DNA of 64,000 bases from NCBI RefSeq assembly GCF_050948215.1, contig NC_135164.1, forward strand, positions 5,089,116 through 5,153,115. Direction: 5' to 3'. Shown in pieces: positions 1-14,403 of this stretch. Below the pieces are notes generated by a model. It ran no database searches and was not told the origin of the DNA. It was given only the letters and a program-made list of their open reading frames with translations. Each line of letters starts with the position of its first letter. Positions within the stretch are counted from its first letter, which is position 1. The position numbers were made by a program, and so were the translations under genes. Source of the stretch: Halictus rubicundus (Eukaryota; Arthropoda; Insecta; Hymenoptera; Halictidae).

Positions 1-186
1 GGAAGCGGACCGCTCTTTTCATCGACCACGCCGTCGTTGCCTACACGACAAAAATGAAAAAGGCAACCAATCTGTCGGCACTCGCAATTGGAAACTTCGT
101 TGCCACGTTTTTGGACGCTTGGCGCGATTCGAAGAAAGCTGACTTTAATCTTGAGAACCCGTTAATTATTAGCTAGATAACGGATT

Positions 187-398
187 TTAACAGTAGGTTC
201 ACGGAATGACGGGTTCTGATATTCTTAATTCAAAATTATTAAGATTCTAAGGATACGTGGGAAATTATTCAGCAAATTAATTTCTTCCGGTATATATTAT
301 TTCAAAAGTATTGCTAAAAATGTGGGCAGCACGTCCTTGTTGTTTTCATAAAGCAACGCAAAATAGTCACTTTTGGTGCTCCGTGAACCTAGTGCTAA
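187..398 (-). mobile_element. TTAA MITE, CACTAGG family, diverged copy
   Basis: The left edge reads TTAACAGTAGGTTCACGG and the right edge CCGTGAACCTAGTGCTAA. Interior blocks (TATATTATTTcAAAAGT, TTTTCATAAAGCAA) match other copies. The orientation is opposite to the copy at 39146-39374. Confidence 0.7.
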
Positions 399-1502
399 AC
401 ATTTATGGCAGGAAACGGTAATGGCAAAATGTACCATTTATGGTAAAATTCAAAACAGTTAAAGAATTCAAGCAATTTAGGAGCATATACATCGACCGAT
501 GTACATTTGGGTGAAAAATTATCCATATCGTGTAATCGATCCATAATGGATTTATTGCACAAAAAATTTTTTAATGTGAAAGATTTTCGAGAGGGAAAGA
601 TATTTTTCCATCTTTGAGAAGCATCCGCGAAAAATCTAGTTTCTCGTAGACCGTTTTAATTTGTTGGAATACACGGAAGCGAACGAGGTTCCGGCGTCTA
701 ATGGGCAACATAATAATTCAATCAAGGGGTCCGATGCCGAACAGCCTCCGGAACGGTGACAGATATATTAGCCGCGACTCAATGGAATCGTTCGCGTTAC
801 ATTATTCGACCGGCTAGATCTCTACGGCAAACACAACATCAATTTTTCCCATGATGCCTCCCTCCGCTTGGCAGGGGTTCTCAGAGTCGGTCACTATGGC
901 GGCTCTGTCTGACCCCCGTGTTCGCAGTCTGTCCCTTTCTCACTCGATGTCAACCGTATTTGCCCGGATTCGCCCTTTAGATAAACGTGACGCATCCGGA
1001 GAGAAATCATTGATTCTGTCAGGGATGTTGAACGAATTTTATTGGTTACCGTACGATTTGCCGGCGGACAAACAGCCTCGCGTCATTTATTAGATACGCG
1101 TCGAGTAGCAGGGCGCGGCTTTTCGATAATTATCGAATAACGATTCGTTGTTAACCGCGTGGAAATTAACGATGACGATGGGACAATAAATTGTCCCAGC
1201 CTAAATTATAGAGGGACTCATTCCTTTCATGTTTCTTGTTTTCTTTATTGGCAAGATCGTAGCAAAAATATAGTGTATTTTGTATCATATTATTTTTTAT
1301 TATTAATTTTATAAAAGACAGTATATCGAAACAAGGAAAAATGTGTCGTAGAAGAATGTCAAAATTGTGTCCTGAAATTTGTTCACCTTGTTCACAAGAA
1401 GCTATAGTGTTTCTCATTTGTTAAAATAGTTTCAGATATAAAATGTCCTAACTTCGAAGTTTTGCGTAAAACCGTCTAGAGTTAGAAAAATTATTCTATC
1501 AG

Positions 1503-1612
1503 AAATAAAGAAACGAAGTATGTGTAAAGTAAAGATTTAATTAAAAAATTAGAATACGTTGTTTCAGTTGTTTAAAAATGAAGAAACGAAGCTTGTGTAC
1601 AGTAAAACTGTA
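1503..1612. repeat. Short direct duplication, 73-bp period
   Basis: AAATAAAGAAACGAAGTATG at 1503 and AAATGAAGAAACGAAGCTTG at 1576 are each followed by TGTAmAGTAAAa. AT-rich, noncoding. Confidence 0.5.
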
Positions 1613-2446
1613 GAAAATGCAATAAACATATAGTGGGAAATAAGTTTTATTAAAGAATTAAGGTTAAGTTTATCAGAAATCTAATGAAGAATTAAGGAAA
1701 ATTGATGCAATGGAGCAAAGAAACAACAAATGTTCCCAGGAAGATTGTTGGCGCAGTGCAACTGAGAATTCGACAATAGTCGTACATTACTGATGGTTAA
1801 TTCTACGTCGGCCAGTTTCGCGGCCATTGTTTAAAGTAGTTAACGAAAGTTAAACGACAAGTCCATTCGGTTCGGTGAAACGAACCGCGTGATACGGTGT
1901 ATCACGAGCATGGTCATCCGGTGGAGAATTTATGGCAGAAGAACGCGGATTTATATGTGGGCACATATTCGGGTAGTACGCGTGTCTTTGTACGTGTATG
2001 TGGACGTAGGTACGTAAGTGAAAACAGGACGAAAATGGGAAGCGCTGAACTGGTATAAACAAGGGTCGCATGCAATATTAGGGGCATTAAGTCGCCATAA
2101 AGAGCGCATTAGGGGTGCGCCCGTGCCCTCGAGGGGTAGTTTAGCGTTTAATTGTCCCACCCCGTGTATCAAAGGTTTCGATTTCTGCTTGACTACGTGC
2201 GTTATAAATCCACGTACGTCCGTAGTTTCGCACGTACATGTAACATGTTCGTGTGTTACTGTTGTTATTATAATATCGAATACGATATTATTGTAACGTC
2301 GATGTATTGTTGTATCACTTTTTGATTGTTGTAGGCACTTTTCAGTGCCCTGGAAATTGGGTACACTTAATTATACAATTTTAGTATTCAGTAATACTTT
2401 TCACGTATCAAATTCAATTTCATATTTAATAATGCATTTCATGTGT

Positions 2447-2659
2447 TTAACAGTTTGACTGCCAGACTGGAAACCTCAAAAATGTCATAAAGTCAAAGTA
2501 AGTTATTTAATGAAATAAAAATTGAAAAAACTTCAATGCATGATCTTGAATTTTACAGATCCCAATCAAATTTGGTACAATGAATATATTAACGTAAAAA
2601 TTCATTTTAAAACCTGAAAAATAACCCACATAAGGGTTGGATGGCAGTCAACGTGTTAA
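2447..2659 (+). mobile_element. TTAA MITE, TTGACTGC family
   Basis: The left end is TTAACAGTTTGACTGCC and the right end GGCAGTCAACGTGTTAA, an inverted repeat flanked by TTAA. The core AAAGTAAGTTATTTAATGAA is shared with the copies at 44234 and 53266. Length 213 bp. Confidence 0.8.
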
Positions 2660-5600
2660 GGAAAGCAATACTGTCAAACTTTAACAATTAGCAGCCAGAG
2701 CACAATCAATTCGATAGAAACATCTAGATTCAGCATCACTGTTATTATTGTTAAATCGCCGATCTTCGTACGTTTACGTGGTTTAAGAAATGTTTTTGTA
2801 TTACTTTCCTTTTCTATGAGAACAAGTTTGTTATCCCTCTCAGTCTGGACCTCACAAAATAATTTTCTGAATCTTCAAAAACCGTCGAAAATCTTTTTCC
2901 AAATTTTCTGCCGCAAAGGAGCAATCGACAGTTTCCAGGATAAAGAGTCCTTGCAAGTTCACTGTGTCGCAAGCAGCCGCGTATTAAACTAAATCCTGGT
3001 TCAGTACCAAAATCGATCGAGTCTAATGAAAATAGAATCTTCAGCGTTCAGAGGTGAATCTTTGAAAGCTGTCGAAAATCTCCTCCCCAACGTTTTGCCC
3101 GCGGGGGCACCGGGAGCGCTCGCAGGGCGAGCGTAGCGCGCACGCTCGCGCTGACACACACAGAGGCACGTGCGGGCGCGCGTGCACACACGTACACACA
3201 GTGACGCGTGCCAAAGAACCGCAGAGAAACGGGCTCGTCGGTGGCGCATACGTGCACGGGGTTCACGGATAGGAGGACTGCACGCACACCATCCGGCCGA
3301 CATTATATGTGGGGGGTGCCCGAAACGTATAAGAGCGAACAGGCGAATACCCAAGTTGCTATTGAACCGATTTTGAGCAAATATCACTTGAAGAGCAGGT
3401 CGGGGAGATCCGCGATGCCGTAGTGACGGGGTAGTTGGTGGTTGCTGGAAGAGCGTGAGCGGCGCGGGGGTGGGTTGCGAAGGGGAGGGGGCATGGCGGG
3501 GGTGGCAAAGGGACCCAGAGGTAAGGACGAGCGGGGCGAACGGGTGGTGCAGGAGGGGCGAAGGGGGGAGGGGGTAGAGGACGGGGACGGAGCCAGAGAC
3601 AGGAGCAGAGAGCTCACAAGCCCTTCGGCAAATTTCATAACCGAACTTGTCGTATTTGCCCAGATTATTTCAATATATTCGACTCAAGCCGGGAATCTGT
3701 TTGCGAGCGAGTGTATGCGTGAATGGAACTTGCCGCGGTCGCCGCGTCCGCTATGTGCGGTTCCGTCTATCTTCGCGCTACCCCTGTCGCTGCTCGACGA
3801 TGAGTCGTTACAGCCACCCACACCGGCGAGAGAGAGAGAGAGATAGAGACTAACGTGTCGTTGGTACAGCTTTTTAAGAAAATTCAACCCCAATCCGCGC
3901 CCGCGTCTACTGAAAGCGCCAGACCAACCCCCTTCCACCCCCCCAGCCCGAACCTTAAAGAGTCGCATTTCCCGCGGAATTGTCGCCGCACGGATCAAGC
4001 CCCCGCGTTATTATATTTGGCCACGCCGCGGCGTGGAGACTTTAATAAAATGGTTTTCCACGAGGTGCCGGCCGAGGAACGGGTTTTCTTTCGCCCCGTT
4101 GCCGTTTTCTCTCGCCACTCGCCACCGCCGCGCCGTTTCTCTTATTGTCTCTCATTTTAAGCATACCGATTTTTACACGTGTTTCCAACGGTCTTTGGGG
4201 AAACGAGTTTCCAGGTTCGTTGACGCTGATCTAACGATTCGTTAAAATAAGAGGTCGTGGTTTTATTGAATTTTACACTAACCGGTTAATTGTAGAGAAT
4301 CGTTGTTAATAGAAAAATGGCCGATCGCTTTCGCATAGAGTCGCCCGGTTTCGTTACATTAGCCCGGCTCCCGGGGGATAGTTGCCAGATTGATTCGTTG
4401 ATCCGTCAAATTGGCAGGAAATAGAGCAGGGGCTAATGCGCGCGTAGCGTTCATGAAGTTGCGCTAATTAAATAAAAGGACGAAATCGAGGAGGAGCCGA
4501 GTGCCGGCCGTGCATAACGCGGCACGTGTCGGCACGTGTGCTCGCCTTTTTCCGGGGCTGTCGACGGTTTAGTATAATGCGTTATTAGTTCACGGAATGC
4601 GATACATATTAGTTTCGGGCCCCGGACCCGTGGAACCGGCTCCCGGAATCAATTAAATAACAATGGCCGCTCGTTAATCCCGCGTCGAGACCGCAGACGC
4701 GACTGTCTACCCGAAACGATCCCGTGATTCGTTAATTACTCCTACTCTCGCCACCGGCTACCGGCTATGGCGTTCTTTTACCGCCGAATTAACGGCTGGC
4801 GGTTCGATCTCAACACTTTTTTCACGGTCAGAAATCTCCGGGGAATTGCAAGTCTGTGCGTGATCGTTTGCGTTGGTCTTTTATTTCGATTTGCAGTTTA
4901 ATTACTTTAATATACACTTTTCATCTCGGTGTTGCTCCTCAGGATTTAGAATCTCTGTACACTGAATTTCACTATCTTCTTTTGATTCTTGCATGTCATT
5001 TGCAAATTTACTATTTTTGTATGTTGCAAATTGTATTAAATTCTCTAGAAAATTGTGAGTCTGTAGTTTTCTGCGTTAATTGATCGCATAAATGGATGAG
5101 ATTTTGATGTTTATTAAATTGAAGTGATACCGAGAAAATAATAGATAATAAAATGTGTATCATATACCTAATTGAACGTGGTTCACGATACACATGAAGT
5201 TCAATGAAAAATAAATCTTTGCCTTCCAGTCGAATCGACAACCGAACTAGCATTCCAAATGAAATGGTTTGTATTTTAACAAATGTTCGTGTAACATAAT
5301 CAACTGACTTTAATTATTCCACTTCTGTTCTGAACGAAACTTTTTGAATTAAACAACAGTGAAAGTTCATAGTTCGTTTGGGACAAAGTGTGACATTTTT
5401 TCGAATACACTTTGCGCGAAGGTTAACTGTAGTTCCGTGTACATCAATTTTAATATTTCACAGGAAACAAGGATGCTAAAAATTTGTCACAAGCTGTCTG
5501 ATAAGCCGAACCTCATTTATAATCGTTAGAGCGTAGATGTTAACTTCCGTTTCTTGTAAACGATGCGTAAACATTTTATTTCGCATGAAAATCCGCGGTT

Positions 5601-6094
5601 CGATACGTTCGCTGCCACATTAATCACATTTGGATGACGTGAACCTTCCAGCTAGGTATAGAAAATAATTTTTATTGTTGTACACTCGACTAAATCGATG
5701 TTAGGATTTTTAGTATGCGAAACGTTTAAAGCGGCACCCACAATGATAAATAGCCTTCCAGATTCGTGTTTATTAATTAAATGATTTTGTGGAAATTATT
5801 GGAGATTATATTCGACACTTAACGTGTTAATAATCATGCTTCCTTCGGCTGAGCCACTAACAAGGCCAGTAGCCAGTCTTCATAAACTTTGAGCAGGCTG
5901 TTAGACCTAGATGTTCGAGAATAGGCCAAGTTATCACGACAACGTGAATCTTCCATATCTTTCTGGTAATTAATTGATCGAATCAACGACGCCGTTTATA
6001 GTCGATCGATCTCGTCCACGGTCCGGAGGAATACCGATCTATAATCGAGAATTACCCAAGTGGCCACCGAAAAAAGGCAGGGATTGATAGGAGT

Positions 6095-6102
<8 letters not shown>

Positions 6103-6150
<48 letters not shown>
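6103..6150. repeat. (GA)n microsatellite
   Basis: An essentially pure 48-bp AG dinucleotide run. Confidence 0.98.
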
Positions 6151-6153
<3 letters not shown>

Positions 6154-9093
6154 GCGAACGAGTAATAATTGACGGCAGACAGCTGATTCGAGTTAAAATT
6201 AAATTCCCTCTCTCGACGACACGTTAGGCGGATAATCAGGATTCGAGGATCACGGTAGACGGCAGCCTCCATTGTTTCATTCGATTTACACCCGTGCTCC
6301 ATACCCATAATACAGAACCTGCAATTTACAGGAGAATGAAAAGTTAAGCCCGCGCAGAAGGCTCAGGGGTGGCGTGCAGACAATGGGCCCTGGCTTTAAA
6401 ATCTCTCCGGCAAACAAATGGGAAAGCCCGGCTCAAAACGTAATTGAGATATTGAGATCTGATTAAGATGAAATCAATAACACGGAACCGGTTGCCGCGT
6501 TCTGCCTCTCGTCCTACATTCTGTCTGTTCCACGAATCTTCGACGATATCTGCCGGTGCCTTGTCCCTCTGCACCCCCAGCCCCCGCCCCCCGCCCCCGC
6601 CCCCCACCGATTTCTACCCCCGTCGTATTCCGTTTTGCCGATCGGGGGTGGCGCGCCGCTCTGCACACCCGGGCTCGAATACTTTCGATTTCTCTCGGTG
6701 AATTCGACGAGTTCAAAGCGTGCTGCTCGAGCACAAAAGGGTTTAAGGGTCCGCGCACCGAGCCCGAGTGTATTAAGTAAGGTCTTCGGCGACCAGGGAA
6801 TTTTCGCGTAATATTTCAGGGCGACGCGCGATGCATGGTGGGCCAGAATCGGAAAACGTTCGACGAAATTCCAGTGCCTGACGATTTTACGTTGTTAATT
6901 GCAAAACAGAACGGTTTTAGCGATTTTTGGGGTCGTACAATCTAATTCTGGTATTGTTTGCTGAACTGAAGAACTGCCTTCATAAAACTCTACCCTTATA
7001 TGTATGGGGTGTTCCATAACACAGTAAATATAATAATATTCTAAGCAATTTACAAGTAATTTAAGTTGGTCACCGTCATCTCTGCTGTAACAGTTATAAT
7101 AATAATTAATATAATTTCATTGAAATAACTGACCCGATCAGACGATACAACATTAAATTTTTGATCTGGGAAAACGAGCAACTTCAGCACGTTTTAGTAT
7201 ACGTATAGTGAATGTTGGTGTGTTACAGAAAGATCTGTTACAGATAAAACTATATCGCACGCTTGATCTACCTCATCAAAATCAAATTAGGGCAATACGT
7301 CGGTCTAGAAGCAATATTTAATTTCGAACGATACATTAGATTATTTCGAACACTGTAGATACTATCTTTGTTGAGGACAAAAATTTTGTGAAATTTTTTA
7401 ATTCTTTTCTCTTTCATAAATTCAATAAGCTCGAGATTATACGACGATATTTTTAAATTTTGTCTATCTTTCTACTGTTCTTAGACGCACGTACTCATTT
7501 TCGTCGTAAATACATCCAGTCTAATTAGTAATCACGAGGCCGACTAAATTGTGCACCACTCGACCTACCAGATCCAGTCGTACAAATCATAACTGATATT
7601 CTCTCTGTTATTAATCAGAGATTGATTTTCTCTCTATCTTTTGACTAGTTCGATCGTAGATAAAAAGTAGTTGGAAATCAAATTGTTATAACCACAATAC
7701 GAAAACCATTTATTTATTATCCACGTGGCTATTTGACTGTTTCAATGTAAAATTATTTATTAATTCCCACCTGGACCAACTCGTTATCTGTCGTCATTAT
7801 AAACAAATTTACAAAATTTGAAATGAATTACACAAATGCTGATTCTCCTTCGACTGGCTCAAAAATGTTTCGAATTCCTAGAATGACGTATAGAAATTAC
7901 AAAATCCCAGAAATTGAAATCACTAAATTTTCGCAACAATCTCAACACGAAAAACTCGATATACACGGCAATTTTCTGCATAAACGTTCTTATACCATCA
8001 ATGATCATAATACGAATAAATTTAAATAATTTCGACTCGTCTGGTAGTTCTTACTCCGTAGCAGACGAGTGGAACAGCGGTAAAACGTCGACGGCCCGCC
8101 GAAAGTAATTTGTTAACTGTGTCATGAGGCAAATTGAAGTTCGGACGTTCATTTGCGTTGGTTAGGGAATTTTTGTGCGGAGGAGAGGGGAGAGAGAGAG
8201 AGAGGGAGGTTGATTGTCTTTGTTAAATGCGACGACTGTAAAGCGAACCGGGACGCAAAATGTCGGCGAGCGTGTCGGTTTTTGCGACTGCAACCCGATT
8301 TTTATTCGTGCAAAGAGGAAACGAGCGAGCGAGCCTGTGAATTGCGGCGCGATCTAAGGCCGTCCCGATAAAAAGTATGTACAACCGCGCGACAGAGATA
8401 ATCAGCTTAATGTAATGTAATATTACGGCCGAGGGACGGGGAACGGATGGTTTATCAAAGTGTACCTGCAGCCCTTCGTGTCTCACGCTTTATTAGATTG
8501 CACATCGCCGGCTGAAAATTAGTGGCGCGATTAATTTATGTCGGTGGAATACGTCAAAGTCGCGCTTCACCAAACACGCTTTCCGTCTGGCCAAATAACA
8601 TTAAAAAACCTATTGTCCCGTGACACGATGTAACCTGTGTAACTCGCTCGACACATTAACGCGCCCTTCCACCGGGTTAATTTGTCCTGAAACAGATATT
8701 TAAACCGTTTTTCATTAGGTCGTGCAACCAATTCGTTTCGTACTTCTTGTCGCGAAACTCGATCAGCGATTGTGCAATCTGATGGGACACTTATGCGATC
8801 GATAAATTACGGATTTTATGCATTTGTCACTAAACTGGACGGATGCAATTCGAAAGAATAGATTAGAAGAGTTGAAGAATATATTATGTTTATTCAAGTT
8901 ATCAACCCTTTGTTGACGACAATTTTTGTCAAATGGAAACATTCTCCTCGGGAAGATAAGTCCTTCATCAAAGTCTTCAGTTCTGGGAGAAAATGAAAAT
9001 GTATATTGACCTCTTCTTACTGCAACAGATGAATTACTTGTTCACAATTTTTTAAATTAAATACAACGATCTGAATAAAAAGGAGAAAGAGAG

Positions 9094-9334
9094 TACAGTG
9101 TCTTCTCGATAATTGTCAACAACACGGGTCTTGCCAGCGACGTATATCGTCCAGGAGATATTCTTTGATCCACGCTGAAAGTCGTACCCTACCCGTGTAG
9201 TATGTTTACACTCCTCGACGTCCAAGGCCTCTCGATCTTCGTGCCCTCTCTCGGGGTGTACCCCGCGGTAGTGGGGATAGTTCCGCGACGTTTATCATCC
9301 AGGCCTTGGCGACATATACAGAGAAATCACTGTT
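9094..9334 (-). mobile_element. TA-target MITE (GCCAAGGCCTGG family), reverse copy
   Basis: On the minus strand it contains CAGTGATTTCTCTGTATATG, GTCGCCAAGGCCTGGATGAT and ACTATCCCCACTACCGCGGG, matching the copies at 25918 and 37769, and ends with a CAGTG terminus. No coding capacity. Confidence 0.7.
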
Positions 9335-10076
9335 TTACTGCAACTGTGTCAGCCAAGTATTTGCGGCATACATCGCGAAAAGACTGTACTTGGTTACTGG
9401 CCCGTCCAACTGATTTGGACAATTTTTATTTTGCATACAGGTGCACAATCTAGTAATTTCTCTCGTAAATGCATAAAATCCGTAGTCTACTGATAAAAGA
9501 GTGAACAGTGCAGTTTTCGTTACAATGTAACCACGATTGAACTTTTAAGGGGGTAACTGTTGAGCAGCGAGCGTGTCAAGGGATTTCCCGACATTCCCTT
9601 CAATTTGAGGTGAAATCTCACGATTTCTTTGTCGCGAATTTACAACATACTGTTCTAGCATTTCCAAGAGTGAAAAAAAAAATGTATCGTCGCGTTCAGA
9701 TAGCAACCCCTTAACCAAGAGCGACCGGGGCAATCGATTTGAGCGTCCCGAGAACAAACGCGCCGGAGGTAATCCCTCGTTCCGTGCGAATCGAGCCGTT
9801 ATCAAGTATCGATGAAATTCATGGCTGCGTTAAACAAAGCGTCCGCGTATATGTGTCACCGGAAAGGCTACTTTTGTTTGTCCAGCGAGGCACGTAACCC
9901 GCGCGGATCCGCTCGATAGCCGCGCGAGGCACGCGAAACGGCTCGGTTCGCCTCGCGAGCGGAGCAACAGAGAAAGGAGAGAAAAGAAAGGAAGAAAAGA
10001 GAGAAAGGCAGCGGGGTACAGAGTGTCTCCTTTCCCCGGTGCACTTCCCGAAGCATCGGGGCACGGGCGTCATAGC

Positions 10077-10080
<4 letters not shown>

Positions 10081-10110
<30 letters not shown>
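10081..10110. repeat. (GA)n microsatellite
   Basis: A near-pure GA run with one AAAG interruption at its left edge. Confidence 0.95.
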
Positions 10111-11440
10111 ATGAGAGTAGAAAGCTTGTAAGCTTACACCTCTCGAGGGGTCTCGTTTTGGGCCGCACCGGAATTACAATAAAAGATACTTCTGTGGCCA
10201 AACACTGCGCGACGAGATTATTATGCGGCCTCGGTACGAGGTGTACGCACACACACATATATATATATACCGGGTGTCTGCATCTGCCTGCGCGCCGCGG
10301 GGGGCCTGGCCATGGGGCCCCATTCAAGAGAAAACGAGACCCGGAGAAATCTCCTTCCACGCTTCCGTACGGACGAGTCTGTTGTGCTTTCGAGTACAGA
10401 CGATCGGCCAGGCCTTTGTAACCACCAATAGGAGCACCATGTTCCTGGTGCATCAGCCAATCGGCGATCGGGTCCCTCGACGCCTTGTAATCGTGTAACC
10501 GACCCCCTTTGTCGCGGCCCTCGGTGTGAAAAGCCGTATACACACCCGGTAGACGATGCTTCCTTTCCCTCTCTCTGTCTCTCTTTCTCTTTCTTTCTTT
10601 TTTTTTTTCTTCTCCACCAGCACCGCTAATTATCCACCGAAATCCCCTTAAACGGCCATTAAACCCGCCCCTTAAACCACCGTAAAAGCACTTTAGGGCT
10701 AAACGGATACAAAACCGAGTAGTTCTCGCTCGCTGTCTCCCTTTGCCGCGCGAGGACAGCAGACGGTTTGATAATGACGGTCTTCTTACCGGACCGGGTA
10801 TCTCTTCCGTCCGCGGGAACCGCGGGCTCCTTCGAGCCCCCGATAGCCGTCGAGGATCTCGAGCACGCGAACGTCTCGATTGATCGGCTTCGATTTTTAG
10901 TTAAGGGCCGCCAGAGCACCAAGATGACGGGTAATGGCCCCCAGGAGCACCGGAAGACGTAGTTAGACGACTCGAGTGGGCACCGGCTTCACCGCGCGGC
11001 CACTGATTCGCCGATGAATGCTAATCGCGGAGCAGATTGCGACTTAACGCTGACCGTACCGGCGAGATTGAATTTAGCAAACCGTCTTCGGTGACTCCCG
11101 CGACACAAAACCCTCGGAACGAACACGAAACAATCTTAGACGCACGAAAATTATACACTGTATGGCTAATGAAGGATTTACAATCGCATGGATCCATTCC
11201 TGTTATAACGCAGCTGGCAGGAAACAGACGAGGCCGCTGGAGAAGCTACTCTATTGCTAATAACGAGATCAGCAGACATCACTCGACGATAGAAAATTTT
11301 AAAACATTTTTTCGAGGACAAGGTTTTTATAGAGAACGTTGAGCAGCATCCTAAGTATATCTTCGTATTTCTTTTATTGCTTTAAAGTTGTAAAACGTGG
11401 AGTTGTACATCAGTTTTGAATTTCCTTCCCGGCGGAACCT

Positions 11441-11653
11441 TGCACAGTCTTATCTCGATATGTGTCCGAAATATCTAGCCGATAAGAGTCGTAGAACTAT
11501 CCCCACCGCCGTGGGGTGTACCACGTGAGGGGCCTAAAAACTCTAGTGGCCTCGGTCGCCTTTTCTACGTTGGGCAGTGTGTCGTAGAATAGTATCTCCT
11601 AGCCGATATATGTCCCTGGGTAGACCCGTGACATATATCGAGAAAACGCTGTA
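11441..11653 (+). mobile_element. TA-target MITE (GCCAAGGCCTGG family), diverged copy
   Basis: It starts CACAGTCTTATCTCGATATG and ends ACATATATCGAGAAAACGCTGTA. The core ACTATCCCCACCGCCGTGGGG is in the same place as in the better-preserved copies, though the GCCAAGGCC box is lost. Confidence 0.6.
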
Positions 11654-12804
11654 ACCCTGCAGCCAGTGAAAAAGTGAATGAAATGTAAAGAACAGAAAAA
11701 TTGGTGCTAGCTTCCAGGGTCGCATATCCTCCTCGAATGTTCATTTTCTGAATTGCATTACGATATGGAAAACGGTGATAATATTATTTAGACGTGCACA
11801 CTATATTGACACTTCGGCGAGGACCGGTTTAATTGTTTGGAAATGGAATCTGGTGATCTGGTAAAGTTTAGGATGCTCGGTGCACTTTGTTCGGCTTTCC
11901 TCAGAATTTGTTCGTGTTCGAGACACCTTTAGCGCGGCATTGAGACGGCCGATGCGTGTCTGCGTGTACGTGCATGGCTTGCTGCACCTTTTATCCCGCG
12001 AAAACCGCCTCATTCGAGGAAATTGATCGAGTGTGAAAGACCTCGTTCCACGATCCATTAGAATGCCGTGAGCTTTGATCTTTTCAACGAGCTGGAGCAT
12101 CCGATCGGCCTGGGCCCCCCCGTTTTTCTGTCACGAAAACCATCTTTGATGGAATCAGCCTTCGAACCTTTTAAAACTGGATCGAAAAAACCCGACCTCT
12201 TAACGCGGCGACGACGGTTCAGCGTCGGCGCAACTCCTCGCGCTTTTTAAACGGAGCACAAAATCATCCTGGCGGTCAATCTCGGGCCGGCGTCCAACTC
12301 TTTTATTTGCGAAACATCGTCGCCGCCCGGTATTTCAGGTGGCCGGATTTACTGTTTAATGGATATCTTCGCTAAATCACCTTACGTAGTCTCGATGATT
12401 TATAGATAACAACATTTATTAATACTCGACTGAGAATAAATACAGAATCTTGGCCAATTCACGGGACGAAACGAACTCGCGTGCAGCATTTATGCGGCTC
12501 CGATTTAATAAATTAATGATCTACTAAAATGGCGTTGTAATTCGATAAGTTATCCAATATTCGAGTATTTTGATACCCGATCGGTGTCGGGTCTCCGGAT
12601 AAAATATGATGATGATGAACTTCGGGGCCTCTTGCCGTCTAATTGCTCGGAAATTGCTCATTTTTACGAATTTGTAAGACTGAAAGACTTCAATAATTGC
12701 GAGCTACGGATGACCCTGGTTCGTGAAAATAAATCCAAGGTAAAAAGCAGCTTTAAAGCGGCAGAGACATAAACATTATTTGTCTACGAACCACTCTCCT
12801 AGCA

Positions 12805-12944
12805 CGATGAGAGATTATTCAACAAATTTATTTCTGCGGGTATATATCGTAAAAGAAGTGGCTAAAAAGGATAGATACATTCTCGTTATTTTTATAAAGT
12901 AATGTAGAACAGTCATATTTAGTGCCCCGCAAACCTAGTGTTAA
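12805..12944 (-). mobile_element. TTAA MITE, CACTAGG family, truncated
   Basis: Only one end is clear: CCCGCAAACCTAGTGTTAA at 12926-12944. Interior matches include TTATTTCTGCGGGTATATAT and TATTTTTATAAAGTAATGTA. The other terminus is missing or diverged. Confidence 0.6.
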
Positions 12945-13985
12945 AAATGTCAAAAATTATTGTGTCTTCCAAATTCCAAAGTTTTAGTACACACATTTAA
13001 TTTTAGTGGCTTCACAGTTAATTTCGTTGCACTTACACGGACCTAAAAGGGACCAACACCAAAATTAGCTGAATGTTCAACGTGTCCACGACGAAACAAA
13101 AGAGAGAACAAGCAATTGGATCACTTGATTGTTTCACCTGAATGAAATTCGTGGCTCGCCGAACGGGGCACGATCACGAAGTCGAAGAGGTCGCACGATC
13201 TCGCACAAGGCCACGGCACGATCACGGTTGCCACGATCAATTTGCCGATCGCAGGGTGCCGCGAGACGTGGAAAAAAAGTTCTCTGGACCGCAGGTATCT
13301 CAATTTCGAGGGCTGCGAGGGAACAGGGTGCTCACGATATCTGGTGTAAGCCTATCGGCGTAAAAGCCATTATTGTCGGGGTCACCCTACGAGGGGGCTG
13401 AAAAGACGAAAAGATCGGCTCTCGGGGGTCGCAGGTCGTTGCCTTGCTGTGCCCAGATGCCCTCTAATGGCCTTAATGAAGTGTGTGCGCACCGCGTGTA
13501 CCGCGCTCGAACGCAACGACACTAATTTTTAAGCATAATCGTACACTCAGCTTCACAACGTGTGAACGGGACGCGGTTCTCAAACGTCCGCATCACCGGC
13601 TCCGACTGTCGTCCCGCGTCTTCGCGCGGAATTTCTTACGCACCGGGTGTCCGGGCACCGTCGGAAACATTCCTTTGAAATTTTCGGAATGCCAGCTCGA
13701 CCCTGCCCGACACCCTAATTGGCCGTTTTTATCGCTGCAACGATCTCGCGACGTTCCCTCACGCTACAACCGACTACGCTCTCTACGAAATCTGAGATCG
13801 AAAGAGTTGCATAATTTTTTCGTAGGTTCTATTTCACCTCTTCGGGGGAACTGGCACGTGTTCGTGTACGTGTATTTTCTCTTTCAATTAAAATTATTCG
13901 AAGTAAAATAAAATCAGTTGGAGAACAACAGAATCTCGCAACGATAAAAACAAGAAATTCGGAGCATGGGAGCATGGATAATATT

Positions 13986-14163
13986 TTAACACTAGAGCTA
14001 CCGGACCGGTCAAAATGACTGGTTCCTAATTTTTTCTTCTACAATTTCGGAAATTGTAAAAATGCACATGTTACAATAAAAGTTGTATGAAGTCTGACTG
14101 GGCACAGTCTTGTCACTGTTACAAAGCAATATACGTCAGTCGCATTTATTGCTCTAGTGTTAA
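13986..14163. mobile_element. TTAA MITE, CACTAGAGC subtype
   Basis: The ends TTAACACTAGAGC and GCTCTAGTGTTAA make a 13-bp inverted repeat including TTAA; total 178 bp. Its right-hand TTAA (14160-14163) is also the left TTAA of the next element, so two elements abut at one target. Confidence 0.7.
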
Positions 14164-14403
14164 CCCTTTGCACTCGAAGCTATTATAACCCCAAAACGAA
14201 ACATTTCTTCCGACCTATTTCCCTTCTATATATATATTTTTCGTGTTATACATACGGGAATGGTGCAATTTACTCCTACACAACTGAAACGTTCAGTAAT
14301 TTATTAAATACAAACAAATTTAATCATTTAAAAGATATTTTGAATAATGATATAGCAATTCTTAGTGGTGCCTTACAGTCACCATTCGAGTGCTAAGGGT
14401 TAA
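14160..14403 (+). mobile_element. TTAA MITE, CCCTTTGCACTCGA family
   Basis: The left end is TTAACCCTTTGCACTCGAA and the right end TTCGAGTGCTAAGGGTTAA. TTAA targets with CCC...GGG ends are the hallmark of piggyBac-type elements. At 244 bp it has no transposase and must be non-autonomous. It carries TTATTAAATACAAACAAATT, the site into which other elements have inserted in sister copies. Confidence 0.85.

Larger units (their letters stand above)
399..9093. other. Noncoding flank, far downstream of hbn
   Basis: Apart from the MITE at 2447-2659, the 1503 duplication and the GA tract at 6103, I see no gene. 3100-4150 is CpG-rich with purine-rich blocks (3440-3610); 6580-6620 is a C-rich run. Open frames are short, overlap on both strands and match nothing recognised. 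Confidence 0.6.
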